Assembly: GCF_900455735.1 (NCBI RefSeq)
Contig: NZ_UAUI01000001.1
Coordinates: 1,147,001 to 1,211,000 of the forward strand
DNA from: Rhodococcus wratislaviensis
GTDB taxonomy: Bacteria > Actinomycetota > Actinomycetes > Mycobacteriales > Mycobacteriaceae
Reading direction: 5' to 3'
DNA: 64,000 nt
A model generated the notes under the pieces. The model ran no database searches. It was not told the origin of the DNA and was given only the letters and a program-made list of their open reading frames with translations. Shown here piece after piece: positions 43,483 through 52,347 of this stretch. The translations under genes and the position numbers were made by a program. Position 1 is the stretch's first letter. The number at the start of each line of letters is the position of its first letter.

Positions 43483-44673
43483 TTATCGTCGCGAGGTCAC
43501 CGCGACCCGCACGATCAGCCCGGCGACCAGCGCCCAGAACGCGGACCCGATGCCGAGGATGCTCACGCCGGACGCGGCGATCAGGAAGGTGACGACGGCG
43601 CCTTCCCGTTCGCGGACGTCGTCGAGGGAGGAGGCCAGTGCCCCGCCGAGAGTCCCGAGGAGCGCGAGCCCGGCCACCGCCTCCACGACGCCCTCGGGGG
43701 CTGCGGCGATGAGGGTGGCCACGGCAGCCGAGCACGCCGCGAGGACCAGGTAAGCCCAGCCTGCCGTGAAGGCCGCGACCCACCGCCTCCTGGGGTCGGG
43801 ATGCGCGGACGGCGCGGCGGCGAGGGCGGCGCTGATGGCGGCGAGGTTGATGGCGTGTCCACCCGCGGGCGCGCCCACCAGGGTCCCGACACCGGTCACG
43901 AGCATGGCCGGCCGCCACGGCACCCGATAGCCGAAGGAATTCATCACGGCGGTTCCGGGGATGTTCTGGGACGCCATCGTCACGATGTACAGCGGGATCG
44001 CGATCCCGATCATCGCCTGCCACGTCCACGCCGGCGCGGTGACATCGAGTCTCGGCAGGAGCGCGCTGGTGTCCAGTCCGTCGCTGCCGGAGGCGAGACC
44101 GACCGCGATCACCACTGCGGCGGCCGCGAACGCGGCCGGCACCGCCCACCGGGGCGAGTACCGCTGCAGAACCAGCCACACGAGTACGACGGGCGCGACG
44201 GCCAGCGGAGCGTCACGCAGCGCCAGCACCGGCGCCAGGCACAGCGGCAGCAGCACCCCTGCGAGCATCGCCTGCGCCAACGCCGGGGGGATGGCCGCAA
44301 TGAGCCGTCCCAGCCGCGGCCACAGCCCCGTGAGGATCACCGCCGCCCCCACGACGACGAATGCCCCGACCGCGGCGGGCCAGCCCCCGCTGACCGTCCC
44401 CGCACCGGCGAGGAGAGCGGCGCCCGGCGTCGACCACGCCAGCGTGATCGGCATGCGATAGTGCCGCGACATCCACAGCATGCCCAGCGCCTGAGTGACA
44501 CACAGCGCCAGCAGTCCCGACGCGGCCTGGGCGGAATTCGCGCCCACCGCGGTCAATCCGGTGAGTACGACCGCGAACGAACTGGTGAAGCCCACCAGGG
44601 CGGTGACGATTCCGGCGCTGATCGGCTGGGCGGCGGAATCGGGTGTACGCACATCACTGTCGGGCACAGACAT
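43483..44673 (-). CDS. benE: BenE-family benzoate/H+ symporter-like transporter
   Basis: The 396-residue membrane protein has about 11-12 helices and the BenE pattern. SAGIVTALVGFTSSFAVVLTGLTAVGANSAQAASGL is at the N-terminus, AWSTPGAALLAG in the middle, and IPLYIVTMASQNIPGTAVMNSFGYRVPW with GAPAGGHAINLAAISAALA follow. It probably imports an aromatic acid with protons; benzoate is the named substrate in Acinetobacter, not proven here. ATG 44673 is chosen; the open frame upstream is not homologous. It ends 4 bp before the macro-domain gene, so an operon is possible, and no ben catabolic genes are in the window. Confidence 0.82.
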   Translation of the reverse strand: MSVPDSDVRTPDSAAQPISAGIVTALVGFTSSFAVVLTGLTAVGANSAQAASGLLALCVTQALGMLWMSRHYRMPITLAWSTPGAALLAGAGTVSGGWPAAVGAFVVVGAAVILTGLWPRLGRLIAAIPPALAQAMLAGVLLPLCLAPVLALRDAPLAVAPVVLVWLVLQRYSPRWAVPAAFAAAAVVIAVGLASGSDGLDTSALLPRLDVTAPAWTWQAMIGIAIPLYIVTMASQNIPGTAVMNSFGYRVPWRPAMLVTGVGTLVGAPAGGHAINLAAISAALAAAPSAHPDPRRRWVAAFTAGWAYLVLAACSAAVATLIAAAPEGVVEAVAGLALLGTLGGALASSLDDVREREGAVVTFLIAASGVSILGIGSAFWALVAGLIVRVAVTSRR

Positions 44674-44731
44674 AGGACGCGATTCTGCCCGACGCGTGGT
44701 CCGGGTGATCCGTGGCATTAGGGTCGGCACG

Positions 44732-45193
44732 GTGAAACACGACGACGCCCCCGCCCTGCCGACCGCCGCCGACTTCCCCGCCCTGTGGCCGGTGCCGACC
44801 CGCTGGGAGGACAACGACCACTACGGGCACGTCAACAACGTCACGTACTACTCGTACTTCGACACGGCCGTCAACGGCTGGCTGATCGCGACGACGGGCA
44901 CCGACATCCGTGATCTGCCCGCCATCGGCGTGGTCGCCGAGACGTCCTGCAAGTACGTCAGCGAATTGACGTTCCCGGACCGTCTGCAGGTGGGGTTGTC
45001 GGTCGAGAAGCTGGGCACCCGGAGCATCGTGTATGCGCTCGCGATCTTCCGCGAGAACGACGACACGCTCGAACTCGCGGCTCTCGGCCGGTTCGTTCAC
45101 GTGTACGTGGACGCGAAGACCCGGAAGCCGGTGCCGATCCCGGCCGAAATCCGGAGCGCTGCAACCCTTCTGGTGGAGCCGGACGCCGTCTGA
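44732..45193 (+). CDS. Acyl-CoA thioesterase (hotdog fold)
   Basis: The 153-residue protein has the 4-hydroxybenzoyl-CoA-thioesterase pattern: VPTRWEDNDHYGHVNNVTYYSYFDTAVNGWL, with the catalytic D/H-rich loop, then VVAETSCKYVSELTFPDRLQVGLSVEKLGTRSIVYALAIF. It hydrolyses an acyl-CoA thioester as a tetramer or hexamer. The start is GTG 44732. It diverges from BenE and is convergent with the APH-family kinase, with a hairpin at 45170-45210 between the stops. The chain length of its substrate is not visible. Confidence 0.88.
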   Translation: MKHDDAPALPTAADFPALWPVPTRWEDNDHYGHVNNVTYYSYFDTAVNGWLIATTGTDIRDLPAIGVVAETSCKYVSELTFPDRLQVGLSVEKLGTRSIVYALAIFRENDDTLELAALGRFVHVYVDAKTRKPVPIPAEIRSAATLLVEPDAV

Positions 45194-45210
45194 ACATCCG
45201 GCGCCACCAG
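45170..45210. terminator. Hairpin at the convergent ends of thioesterase and kinase genes
   Basis: CTGGTGGAGCCGG (45170-45182) pairs with CCGGCGCCACCAG (45198-45210), 12 pairs with one A-G mismatch and a 15-base loop. It overlaps the last codons of the thioesterase gene. There is no T-run, so it is a probable rather than certain terminator. Confidence 0.5.
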
Positions 45211-45215
45211 GGGGT

Positions 45216-46244
45216 TCAGCGCAGGCCCTCGGCCTCCGCCGTTGCCACCGCCCGGGCGACGATGCCGTCGATCAGCGCGACCGTGGGCGCACCGGTCTCG
45301 GCCTTGTTGCGGGGGTCGTCGATCACCCGGCGCAGGACGCCTTCGGCGATGATCGCCAGCTTCCACAACGCCAGAACGTGCCAGTACCCCACATGCGTGA
45401 CATCGCGTTTCGTGTGGTGGACGTAGGCCTCCACGAGTTCGGCCCGGGTGGGGAACCCCTCGAGCGTGGAGGCGGGGAACGGTCCCGCGTCCTCGTCGCC
45501 CGCCTCGGGCCAGTAGGCCAGCAACGCGCCGACGTCGGCGAGGGGGTCGCCCAGCGTGCACAGTTCCCAGTCGACCACCGCGACCACCTCACCCTCCTCG
45601 GGCGAGGTGATGACGTTGCTCAGGTGAAAATCACCGTGCACCAACGACAGTTCGGCCTGCTCCGGCATGTTGCGCTCGAGGATGCCCGCCAGGTCCTCGA
45701 TCGCCGGTACGTCGCGGGTACGGGACTTCTCCCACTGATCCGTCCACCGCTTCAACTGCCTTGCCGCGTAAGGCTTGTGACTGGCCAGGTCCTCCAGCCC
45801 GGCGTCCCCGAGATCGACCGCATGGATCTTCGCGAGAGCCTTCGGCATCGCCAGACCGACGGCATTCCTCTGTTCGGGTGTCAGCTTCTTCGCCACGCCG
45901 ATGCTGTCGATCACCACCCCCGCGACGTAACTCATCAGCACGAGCGGCGCGTCCGTGACCTCCGGATCATCGGTGAGCCCGAGGATCTTCGGCACCGGAA
46001 CGTCGGATCCCTGCAGCGAGGACAGAATCCGATGTTCGCGGACCACGTCGTGCGCCGACGCGAGCAGATGTCCGAGCGGTGGCCGCCGCAGCACCCACCG
46101 TCCACCACCCGCGTCGCTGACCGCGTACGTGAGATTCGACTGACCGTTCCCGATCCTCTCGAAGCTCAGCGGCGCGATCGCTCCCACACCGAGTCCGGCA
46201 ATCCACGCAGAAACGGCATCTTCGTTCAGCCCCACAGCATTCAC
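45216..46244 (-). CDS. Aminoglycoside phosphotransferase-family kinase
   Basis: The 342-residue protein-kinase-like fold has GNGQSNLTYAVSDAGGGRWVLRRPP (glycine loop), AMPKALAKIHAVDLGD, the catalytic SLVHGDFHLSNVITSP (HGDxxxxN), and the metal DWE in VAVVDWELCTLGDPLADVGALLAYW. This group (ACAD10/11-like) is often linked to acyl-CoA dehydrogenases and may phosphorylate hydroxyacyl-CoA or a sugar; antibiotic resistance is unlikely. It is alone on its strand, next to the thioesterase. The substrate is not known. Confidence 0.87.
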   Translation of the reverse strand: MNAVGLNEDAVSAWIAGLGVGAIAPLSFERIGNGQSNLTYAVSDAGGGRWVLRRPPLGHLLASAHDVVREHRILSSLQGSDVPVPKILGLTDDPEVTDAPLVLMSYVAGVVIDSIGVAKKLTPEQRNAVGLAMPKALAKIHAVDLGDAGLEDLASHKPYAARQLKRWTDQWEKSRTRDVPAIEDLAGILERNMPEQAELSLVHGDFHLSNVITSPEEGEVVAVVDWELCTLGDPLADVGALLAYWPEAGDEDAGPFPASTLEGFPTRAELVEAYVHHTKRDVTHVGYWHVLALWKLAIIAEGVLRRVIDDPRNKAETGAPTVALIDGIVARAVATAEAEGLR

Positions 46245-46359
46245 GCGCTCGATGCTAACCGCTCCGAAGCCCGATGCGGAGGGAACCGGTCCGCACCGCA
46301 GGTCGCGGCCCTAGGGTGGCAACAGTGAGGCCGATTCGGCCGGAACTGGAGGGACCGAC

Positions 46360-46728
46360 GTGGAAGTTTTCCTCATCGTGTGCGGCGTGCTCCTCGCCGT
46401 GAGTGCCGTCGCCGTGAGCATTCCCAAGCTGAGACTGAAGGGAACCGCGTGGACGGGGCTGCAATCCCGGGGCCTGAGCAGGCAACAGGTCCGGCTGATC
46501 GGCGTGGCGGAACTCGCCGGCGGTGTCGGCGTTCTCGTCGGCCTCTACTGGACTCCACTGGGAGTGATCGCGACGGTGGCGCTGCTGATTCTCCTCTTGT
46601 GCGCAATCGCCTTCCATGTCCGGCACGGCGACTACGGCAATCCCGACACCAGGGCCGTCGCGATGCCCGCGGTCTACCTCGCGTTGCTGGCCGTCCTCGC
46701 CTCGATCGGGTTCGTGTTCGCGGGGTGA
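46360..46728 (+). CDS. DoxX-like small membrane protein
   Basis: The 122-residue protein has four likely membrane helices: MEVFLIVCGVLLAVSAVAVSI, then VRLIGVAELAGGVGVLVGLYW, LGVIATVALLILLLCAIAFHV and VAMPAVYLALLAVLASIGFVFAG. The RLIGVAELAGGVGVLVGL segment is typical of DoxX/DUF4267-type proteins. Function is unknown. ATG or GTG start: the annotated GTG 46360 follows GGAGGGACC. It diverges from the kinase gene and is 243 bp ahead of the 2-oxoacid dehydrogenase operon. No partner is evident. Confidence 0.72.
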   Translation: MEVFLIVCGVLLAVSAVAVSIPKLRLKGTAWTGLQSRGLSRQQVRLIGVAELAGGVGVLVGLYWTPLGVIATVALLILLLCAIAFHVRHGDYGNPDTRAVAMPAVYLALLAVLASIGFVFAG

Positions 46729-46971
46729 TCCGGGGTTCTCCGGCAATTGCAGCAACAACCTGGTGTCGGTTGTGTCCGAATTGGTCATTAGACGCAGCAT
46801 GACACCCGTGCAACCCCCAAAACTGGGCATTCTGCTCGAAGCCGGCGGTGCCACTTGCGCACTTCGCGTTCTCGTGGATGCTGTGAAGTAGGACACACAC
46901 CTGCCCTACCGCAGTACCCGTCTCCAACGAACCCACAAGGTTCACGGACTCGACAACGCGAGGTGACCCCG

Positions 46972-48069
46972 ATGGTCGACAAGATTGCCTATCCGGTCCA
47001 GCTCATCCAGCCGGACGGCCGACGGGTCTTCAGACCCGACTACACGAGCCTGGTCCGCGACATCGGACCCGACCAACTGCGCGGCCTCTACGAGGACCTC
47101 GTGGTCGCGCGTCGGATGGATGTCGAAGCGGTCGCGCTGCAACGCCAGGGCGAACTCGGACTCTGGGCTCCGATGCTCGGGCAGGAAGCCGCACAGGTCG
47201 GCTCCGCCCGCGCCCTCCGTCCCGACGACTACGCGTTCATCAGCTACCGCGAACACGCCGTCGCCTACTGCCGGGGTGTGGACCCGGGGGTGATGACCCG
47301 CATGTGGCGCGGATGCGCCCATTGCGCGTGGGATCCGAGTTCCGTGAACGTGACGAATCCCGCGATCGTCGTCGGCTCCCAGGGATTGCACGCCACCGGA
47401 TACGCCATGGGCGCCCATCTGGACGGTGCGGAGATCGCGACGATCGCCTACTTCGGCGACGGCGCCACCAGTCAGGGCGACCTCGCCGAGGCCCTCGGCT
47501 TCTCGATGAGCTTCAACGCGCCGGTCGTATTCTTCTGCCAGAACAACCAGTTCGCGATCAGCGAACCGGTCCGCCTGCAGAGTCCCGTCCCCATCGCCCA
47601 GCGTGCCGCCGGGTACGGCATGCCCGCCCTCCGGGTGGACGGCAACGACGTTCTCGCGGTCCTCGCGGTCACCCGTCAGGCCACCCAACGGGCCCGCGAA
47701 GGCAGTGGGCCGACATTCATCGAGGCCATCACGTACCGGATGGGCCCCCACACCACGTCGGACGATCCCACCCGGTATCGGGCGGCAGCGGAGACCGAGA
47801 TCTGGAAAGCCCGCGACCCGATCGACCGGATGAGGCGCCTCCTCGACCGGGAGGGCCTGCTCGACGACACGTTCCTCGCCGGAGTGCAGGCCACCGCCGA
47901 CGACGTCGCGGCGCGACTGCGGTCCGGGACCATCGGTGCGCCCGATCCCGAGCCGCTCGACCTGTTCGAGCACGTGTATTCCACCGACCACCCACTCATC
48001 GACGAGGAACGCGAACAGTACGCCGCGTACCTCGCGGGCTTCGCAGGCATCGAGGAGGCACTGTCATGA
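46972..48069 (+). CDS. bkdA: 2-oxoacid dehydrogenase E1 alpha (branched-chain type)
   Basis: The 365-residue E1alpha has YEDLVVARRMDVEAVALQRQGELGLWAPMLGQEAAQVGS. The thiamine-pyrophosphate motif GDGATSQGDLAEALGFSMSFNAPVVFFCQNN is near 162-192, and the phosphorylation-loop-like TYRMGPHTTSDDPTRYR near 256. With E1beta it decarboxylates a 2-oxoacid onto lipoate of E2. Branched-chain specificity is favoured by similarity to the mycobacterial BkdABC arrangement and by the valine operon elsewhere in the window, but acetoin or pyruvate cannot be excluded. The start is ATG 46972 after GAGGTGACC. It overlaps the E1beta gene by ATGA. Confidence 0.85.
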   Translation: MVDKIAYPVQLIQPDGRRVFRPDYTSLVRDIGPDQLRGLYEDLVVARRMDVEAVALQRQGELGLWAPMLGQEAAQVGSARALRPDDYAFISYREHAVAYCRGVDPGVMTRMWRGCAHCAWDPSSVNVTNPAIVVGSQGLHATGYAMGAHLDGAEIATIAYFGDGATSQGDLAEALGFSMSFNAPVVFFCQNNQFAISEPVRLQSPVPIAQRAAGYGMPALRVDGNDVLAVLAVTRQATQRAREGSGPTFIEAITYRMGPHTTSDDPTRYRAAAETEIWKARDPIDRMRRLLDREGLLDDTFLAGVQATADDVAARLRSGTIGAPDPEPLDLFEHVYSTDHPLIDEEREQYAAYLAGFAGIEEALS

Positions 48070-49049
48070 CCACCACCACGCTGTCGCTCGGCGCCGCACT
48101 CAACGCAGGCCTCCGGCGCGCTCTCGAACACGACCGCAAGGTCGTGATCATGGGTGAGGACGTCGGACGCCTCGGCGGGGTCTTCCGCGTCACCGACACC
48201 CTGCAGAAGGATTTCGGCGACAACCGGGTCATCGACACCCCGCTCGCCGAATCCGGAATCATCGGCGCCGCCTTCGGCATGGCCCTGCGCGGTTACCGGC
48301 CCGTCTGCGAGATCCAGTTCGACGGGTTCGTCTATCCCGCGTTCGACCAGATCGTGTCGCAGGTGGCCAAGATTCACTACCGCACCCAAGGCAGGGTCAC
48401 CGCGCCCCTCACGATCCGGATCCCGTACGGCGGCGGCATCGGTGCGGTCGAGCACCATTCGGAGTCGCCGGAGGCGTACTTCGCGCACACCGCCGGACTG
48501 CGCGTCGTCACACCCAGCAACCCGGCGGACGCGTTCCACATGATCCAGCAGTCCGTCGCGGCGGACGACCCGGTGGTGTTCTTCGAACCGAAGCGGCGGT
48601 ACTGGGACAAGGCCGAGTTCGACGTGGACGCCGAACCGGACCTACCGCTGCATCGCGCCCGGGTGGCCCGGGAGGGCACGGACGCCACCGTCGTCGCGTA
48701 CGGCTCCGTGGTGCCGACCGCACTGTCGGCCGCGGCCATCGCCGCCGACGAGGGGCACTCCCTCGAGGTGATCGACCTGCGCTCCCTGTCGCCGATCGAC
48801 TTCGACACCATCGAGGAGTCGGTTCGCAAGACCGGAAGGCTCGTCGTCGCACACGAGGCGTCGACGTTCCTCGGCCTCGGTGCGGAGATCGCCGCCCGCA
48901 TCTCCGAGCGGTGCTTCTACCAGCTGGACGCGCCCGTCCTGAGGGTCGGCGGATTCGACGTCCCGTATCCCCCGGCGAAGCTGGAACTGCACCACCTGCC
49001 GGACGCCGACCGCCTGCTCGACGCGGTCGATCGCAGCCTCGCGGCCTGA
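48066..49049 (+). CDS. bkdB: 2-oxoacid dehydrogenase E1 beta
   Basis: The 327-residue E1beta begins LGAALNAGLRRALEHDRKVVIMGEDVGRLGGVFRVTDTL. It has NRVIDTPLAESGIIGAAFGMALRGYRPVCEIQF and GGIGAVEHHSESPEAYFAHTAGLRVVTPS with the catalytic histidine region. VAHEASTFLGLGAEIAARI and FDVPYPPAKLE close the C-terminal domain. It forms an alpha2beta2 tetramer with the upstream gene product. The ATG at 48066 overlaps the E1alpha stop, and E2 follows 30 bp downstream. Assignment to the branched-chain class is by context. Confidence 0.88.
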   Translation: MTTTTLSLGAALNAGLRRALEHDRKVVIMGEDVGRLGGVFRVTDTLQKDFGDNRVIDTPLAESGIIGAAFGMALRGYRPVCEIQFDGFVYPAFDQIVSQVAKIHYRTQGRVTAPLTIRIPYGGGIGAVEHHSESPEAYFAHTAGLRVVTPSNPADAFHMIQQSVAADDPVVFFEPKRRYWDKAEFDVDAEPDLPLHRARVAREGTDATVVAYGSVVPTALSAAAIAADEGHSLEVIDLRSLSPIDFDTIEESVRKTGRLVVAHEASTFLGLGAEIAARISERCFYQLDAPVLRVGGFDVPYPPAKLELHHLPDADRLLDAVDRSLAA

Positions 49050-49079
49050 TCGCACTCATCGGAGGAGAGGAGCCGTCCG

Positions 49080-50321
49080 TTGGCGCAGGAATTCCGCCTA
49101 CCCGATCTCGGTGAGGGGCTGACGGAGGCCGAGCTGGTCTCCTGGGCCGTCGAGGTGGGCCAGACGATCGAACTCAATCAGGTGATCGGAGAAGTCGAGA
49201 CAGCGAAGGCGCTCGTCGAGTTGCCTTCGCCGTACGCGGGTGTCGTGGAGGAATTGCTGGTTCCGGCGGGCGCGACGGTGCCGGTCGGCACGCCGATCAT
49301 CCGGATCGCGACGGATGCGGCCACCGAGGAACCACCCGCGCGCACGCCCGTTCTGGTGGGGTACGGGCCCGAGGCCGCCGCCGAGAGCAAACGCGCTCGG
49401 CGGAAGCTGGTGACCGCTCCGGAGACCGGCACGTCCGGCCCGGACCGTCGGCGCCCCGACGCGTCGCCTGCAGCCCGGGCGGCTGCACGGGAACTCGGGG
49501 TGGACCTCGCCGTCATCGCGGGGACGGGGCCGTCCGGTGCCGTCACCCGGAACGACGTGGAATCCCATGCGGGTTCGGCCGGGCAGGCCCTGCCGTCGGC
49601 ATCCGGCCCGGCGCCGTCGGAGCGCGAGACCCGCACCCCGATCCGCAGCGTCCGGAAGCAGACTGCGGCGGCGATGGTCCGCAGCGCGTTCACCGCCCCG
49701 CACGTCACCGAATTCGTGACCGTCGACGTCACCCGGTCGGTCGAACTGCTCGAACGCCTGCGGGAGAACCCCGCCTTCGAGGGACTGTCGGTGACACCGC
49801 TGAGCCTGGTGGCGAAGGCGATGATCGTCGCGCTGCGCGAGAACCCGAGCCTCAACGCCTCGTGGGACGAGGAGAACCAGGAGATCGTCACCAAGCACTA
49901 CGTCAATCTCGGCATCGCCGCCGCCACGCCCCGGGGCCTGGTCGTCCCCAACATCAAGGAGGCGCAGTCGCTGAGCCTGCTCGAACTGTGCCGCGCGATC
50001 ACCGAGCTGACCGCGACTGCGCGCAGCGGCAGAGCCGAGCCCGCGCAGCTGACCAACGGCACGGTGTCGATCACCAACGTCGGGGTGTTCGGTGTCGACG
50101 CGGGCACACCCATCCTCAACCCCGGCGAATCGGCCATCCTGTGCCTGGGCAGCGTCACCAGGAGACCGTGGGTCCACGAGGACGAACTCGCGGTGCGGTG
50201 GGTCACCACCCTGAGCGTGTCGTTCGATCACCGGGTGGTCGACGGCGAGCAGGGGTCGAGGTTCCTGTCGTCCGTCGCGGCGATGCTGCACGATCCCGCC
50301 TCACTGCTCGCGCACCTCTGA
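49080..50321 (+). CDS. bkdC: Dihydrolipoamide acyltransferase E2
   Basis: The 413-residue E2 has one lipoyl domain with K43 in IGEVETAKALVELPSPYAG. A subunit-binding domain follows around 118-155 (ASPAARAAARELGVDLAVIAGTGPSGAVTRNDVE). The catalytic acyltransferase has VSFDHRVVDGEQGSRFL with H384. The start is TTG 49080, supported by GGAGGAGAGG at 49061-49070. Linker regions are Ala/Pro/Ser-rich. It accepts the acyl group from E1 and gives acyl-CoA. No E3 (lipoamide dehydrogenase) gene is here, so E3 must be shared from elsewhere. Confidence 0.9.
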   Translation: MAQEFRLPDLGEGLTEAELVSWAVEVGQTIELNQVIGEVETAKALVELPSPYAGVVEELLVPAGATVPVGTPIIRIATDAATEEPPARTPVLVGYGPEAAAESKRARRKLVTAPETGTSGPDRRRPDASPAARAAARELGVDLAVIAGTGPSGAVTRNDVESHAGSAGQALPSASGPAPSERETRTPIRSVRKQTAAAMVRSAFTAPHVTEFVTVDVTRSVELLERLRENPAFEGLSVTPLSLVAKAMIVALRENPSLNASWDEENQEIVTKHYVNLGIAAATPRGLVVPNIKEAQSLSLLELCRAITELTATARSGRAEPAQLTNGTVSITNVGVFGVDAGTPILNPGESAILCLGSVTRRPWVHEDELAVRWVTTLSVSFDHRVVDGEQGSRFLSSVAAMLHDPASLLAHL

Positions 50322-50340
50322 TCCTCGGTACGTTTGGTCG

Positions 50341-51531
50341 GTGAGCACTTCCCGAGCGTCCGCGGTCGACACGCGGACACGAGTGGCCGAGCCGCTCCGC
50401 CGGGCCCGTGCGGGAACGTTCGGGATCTTCGGGATCAACGGGTTCCTCCTCGGCATGTGGGTCGTGCACATTCCGGCGATCGAGGACCGGACCGGCATCA
50501 GCCACTCCACACTGGGTTCGCTGCTGCTCCTGCTGGCGGTCGGCGCGATCGGCGGCATGCAGGTCAGCGGTCCGCTGGCCGACCGATTCGGCAGCAGGCG
50601 GATGGTGATCATCGCCGGACTCGTGTTGTCGGCCGCCACCGTGGGTCCGGGGCTGGCCTCCGCGGCCTGGCAGCTCGGTCTCGCCCTGCTCGTGTTCGGC
50701 TTCGCGAACGGCGCACTGGACGTGTCGATGAACTCGCAGGCCGTCGAAGTCGAGCAGCGGTACGGACGGCCGATAATGTCGGCGTTCCACGCCCTGTTCT
50801 CTGTGGGCGGGGTGGCGGGATCACTGCTCGGAGCGGCGACGCTCGCCGCCGGATGGGCACCGCTGACCGCGCTACTGACCGCAGCCGTCGTCGGGGTCGT
50901 CGCCGTCGCCGCGGGCTCGCGGTGGCTGATGGCGGACCGTCCCCGCTCTCGGCACGAGATCGCTCCCGCCGAGAAGGCACAGGGCAGGCTGTCCACGCGG
51001 GTCCTCGCACTCGGTGGCATCGCCTTCATGCTCATGCTGTCGGAGGGTGTCGCGAACGACTGGAGCACCCTGCAGGTCAAGGAACACCTCGGAACGTCGG
51101 ATTCCGTCGCCGCCCTCGCGTTCGGAGCGTTCTCGGTGATGATGACGGTGGGCCGGTTCACCGCGGACCGAGTGAGCGGCGCGCTCGGTCCCGTCGCCGT
51201 CGTCCGCTACGGCACCCTGATCGCCGCCCTCGGAATGCTGCTCGTCGTCGTCTCGGGGCTTCTCCCGCTCACCGTCCTGGGCTGGGCGCTGTTCGGCCTC
51301 GGGTTGTCGGGCTGTGTCCCGCAGATCTTCACCGCCGCGGGCAACCTCGGCGCCGGTTCCGCGGGCACCAACATGTCCCGGGTGGTCGGGCTGGGATACG
51401 TGGGATTCCTCGCCGGCCCGGCCACCATCGGCTGGATCACCCAGGTGGTTCCGCTCACCGTCGCGATGGTGGTGCCCCTGGTCTGCGTGCTGGTGGCCGC
51501 CACGTTCGCGGGGGCCGTCCGGCGCACCTGA
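50341..51531 (+). CDS. MFS transporter (YbjJ/fucose-permease-like)
   Basis: The 396-residue protein has about 12 helices. GINGFLLGMWVVHIPAIEDRTGISHSTLGSLLLLLAVGAIGGMQVSGPLADRFGSRRMVII comes first. FGFANGALDVSMNSQAVEVEQRYGRPIMSAFHALFSVGGVAGSLLG follows, and LGLSGCVPQIFTAAGNL lies near the end. The DVSMN..E signature is typical of the YbjJ group. Substrates are unknown for most members. The start GTG 50341 is 19 bp after the E2 stop, so it may ride on the bkd transcript, but a functional link is not evident. Confidence 0.8.
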   Translation: MSTSRASAVDTRTRVAEPLRRARAGTFGIFGINGFLLGMWVVHIPAIEDRTGISHSTLGSLLLLLAVGAIGGMQVSGPLADRFGSRRMVIIAGLVLSAATVGPGLASAAWQLGLALLVFGFANGALDVSMNSQAVEVEQRYGRPIMSAFHALFSVGGVAGSLLGAATLAAGWAPLTALLTAAVVGVVAVAAGSRWLMADRPRSRHEIAPAEKAQGRLSTRVLALGGIAFMLMLSEGVANDWSTLQVKEHLGTSDSVAALAFGAFSVMMTVGRFTADRVSGALGPVAVVRYGTLIAALGMLLVVVSGLLPLTVLGWALFGLGLSGCVPQIFTAAGNLGAGSAGTNMSRVVGLGYVGFLAGPATIGWITQVVPLTVAMVVPLVCVLVAATFAGAVRRT

Positions 51532-51645
51532 CACTCGGCACCCGACCGATATCGGGACACACGCTCGCCGCACGAACAGGACCGTTCACCGACCTCACAG
51601 CGGCCTCTCATCGATCGTTCAGCGTCGGTTGGCACACTGTGTGTC

Positions 51646-52278
51646 GTGACCGAATCGACTAGCAGGCTGCGTCGCAGTGTTCGTCGCCTCGCCTTCGCCG
51701 CGGCGGGTGTGGTGGCACTGTGCGCGCTGTACCTCATCCGCCCACAATCGTCGGGTCTCGTCCTCCCGGAGGCACTCCGACCCGTCGCCGATCCCGTGAT
51801 CCAGGCGATCGACGTCACCACGGTGCTCGCAGCGACCGTGGTCCTCGCCATCGTCGCGGCGATGCGAAAACTTTCGTACGGCATGGGTGCGGTACTGCTG
51901 CTGTGTATCGGCGCGAATCTCACCAGCGCCGCTGTCCGGGCGTGGGAATCGGATGCACCGTCGGTGCTCCTGCCGAGCGGGCACGTCGTCGCCGTCACCG
52001 CGCTGTACGGTTCGGCTCTGCTGGTGTCGGCGCCGCGGTTCCGGCCCGTCATCGCGGGCCTCGGTTTCGCCGTCGTCCTCGGTGTCGCAGGGGCCGCTGC
52101 GCTGGTCGAGCCAATCGGCATCTTCGGCCTCGCGGCCAGCGTCGTCATCTTGGCGATCTGGTGGGCGCTGGCGTCCACCCTGATGCTGTACTCCCCCGTC
52201 GCCGCCGAGCGTGAAGAGCGCAGGCCCGACACCGCGGCCATCGCCTTCTCCCGGCACCGCGGCAGTCTGCGCCTCTGA
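51646..52278 (+). CDS. PAP2-like membrane protein
   Basis: The 210-residue protein has about five membrane helices and a PAP2-superfamily-like SGH segment, LLPSGHVVAVTALYGSALLV, at residues 108-127. The first (KxxxxxxRP) and third (SRxxxxxHxxxD) phosphatase motifs are not visible, so catalysis is doubtful. The start is GTG 51646. It stands alone and ends 10 bp before a strong hairpin. It may be a divergent lipid-phosphatase relative or simply an uncharacterised membrane protein of Corynebacteriales. Confidence 0.6.
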   Translation: MTESTSRLRRSVRRLAFAAAGVVALCALYLIRPQSSGLVLPEALRPVADPVIQAIDVTTVLAATVVLAIVAAMRKLSYGMGAVLLLCIGANLTSAAVRAWESDAPSVLLPSGHVVAVTALYGSALLVSAPRFRPVIAGLGFAVVLGVAGAAALVEPIGIFGLAASVVILAIWWALASTLMLYSPVAAEREERRPDTAAIAFSRHRGSLRL

Positions 52279-52287
52279 GGCGCTTCG

Positions 52288-52337
52288 CGCCCGTGCGTGG
52301 TTGACGAGTCTCTGGACTCGTCAACCACGCACGGGCG
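52288..52337. terminator. Very strong 23-bp hairpin between convergent genes
   Basis: The arms at 52288-52310 and 52315-52337 are perfectly complementary around the loop TCTG. They lie in the 69-bp gap between the PAP2-like gene and pntB, which converge. A bidirectional terminator is the simplest reading, although no T-run follows. The length and perfection also fit a dispersed palindromic repeat. Confidence 0.85.
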
Positions 52338-52347
52338 GCGGAGCCGC

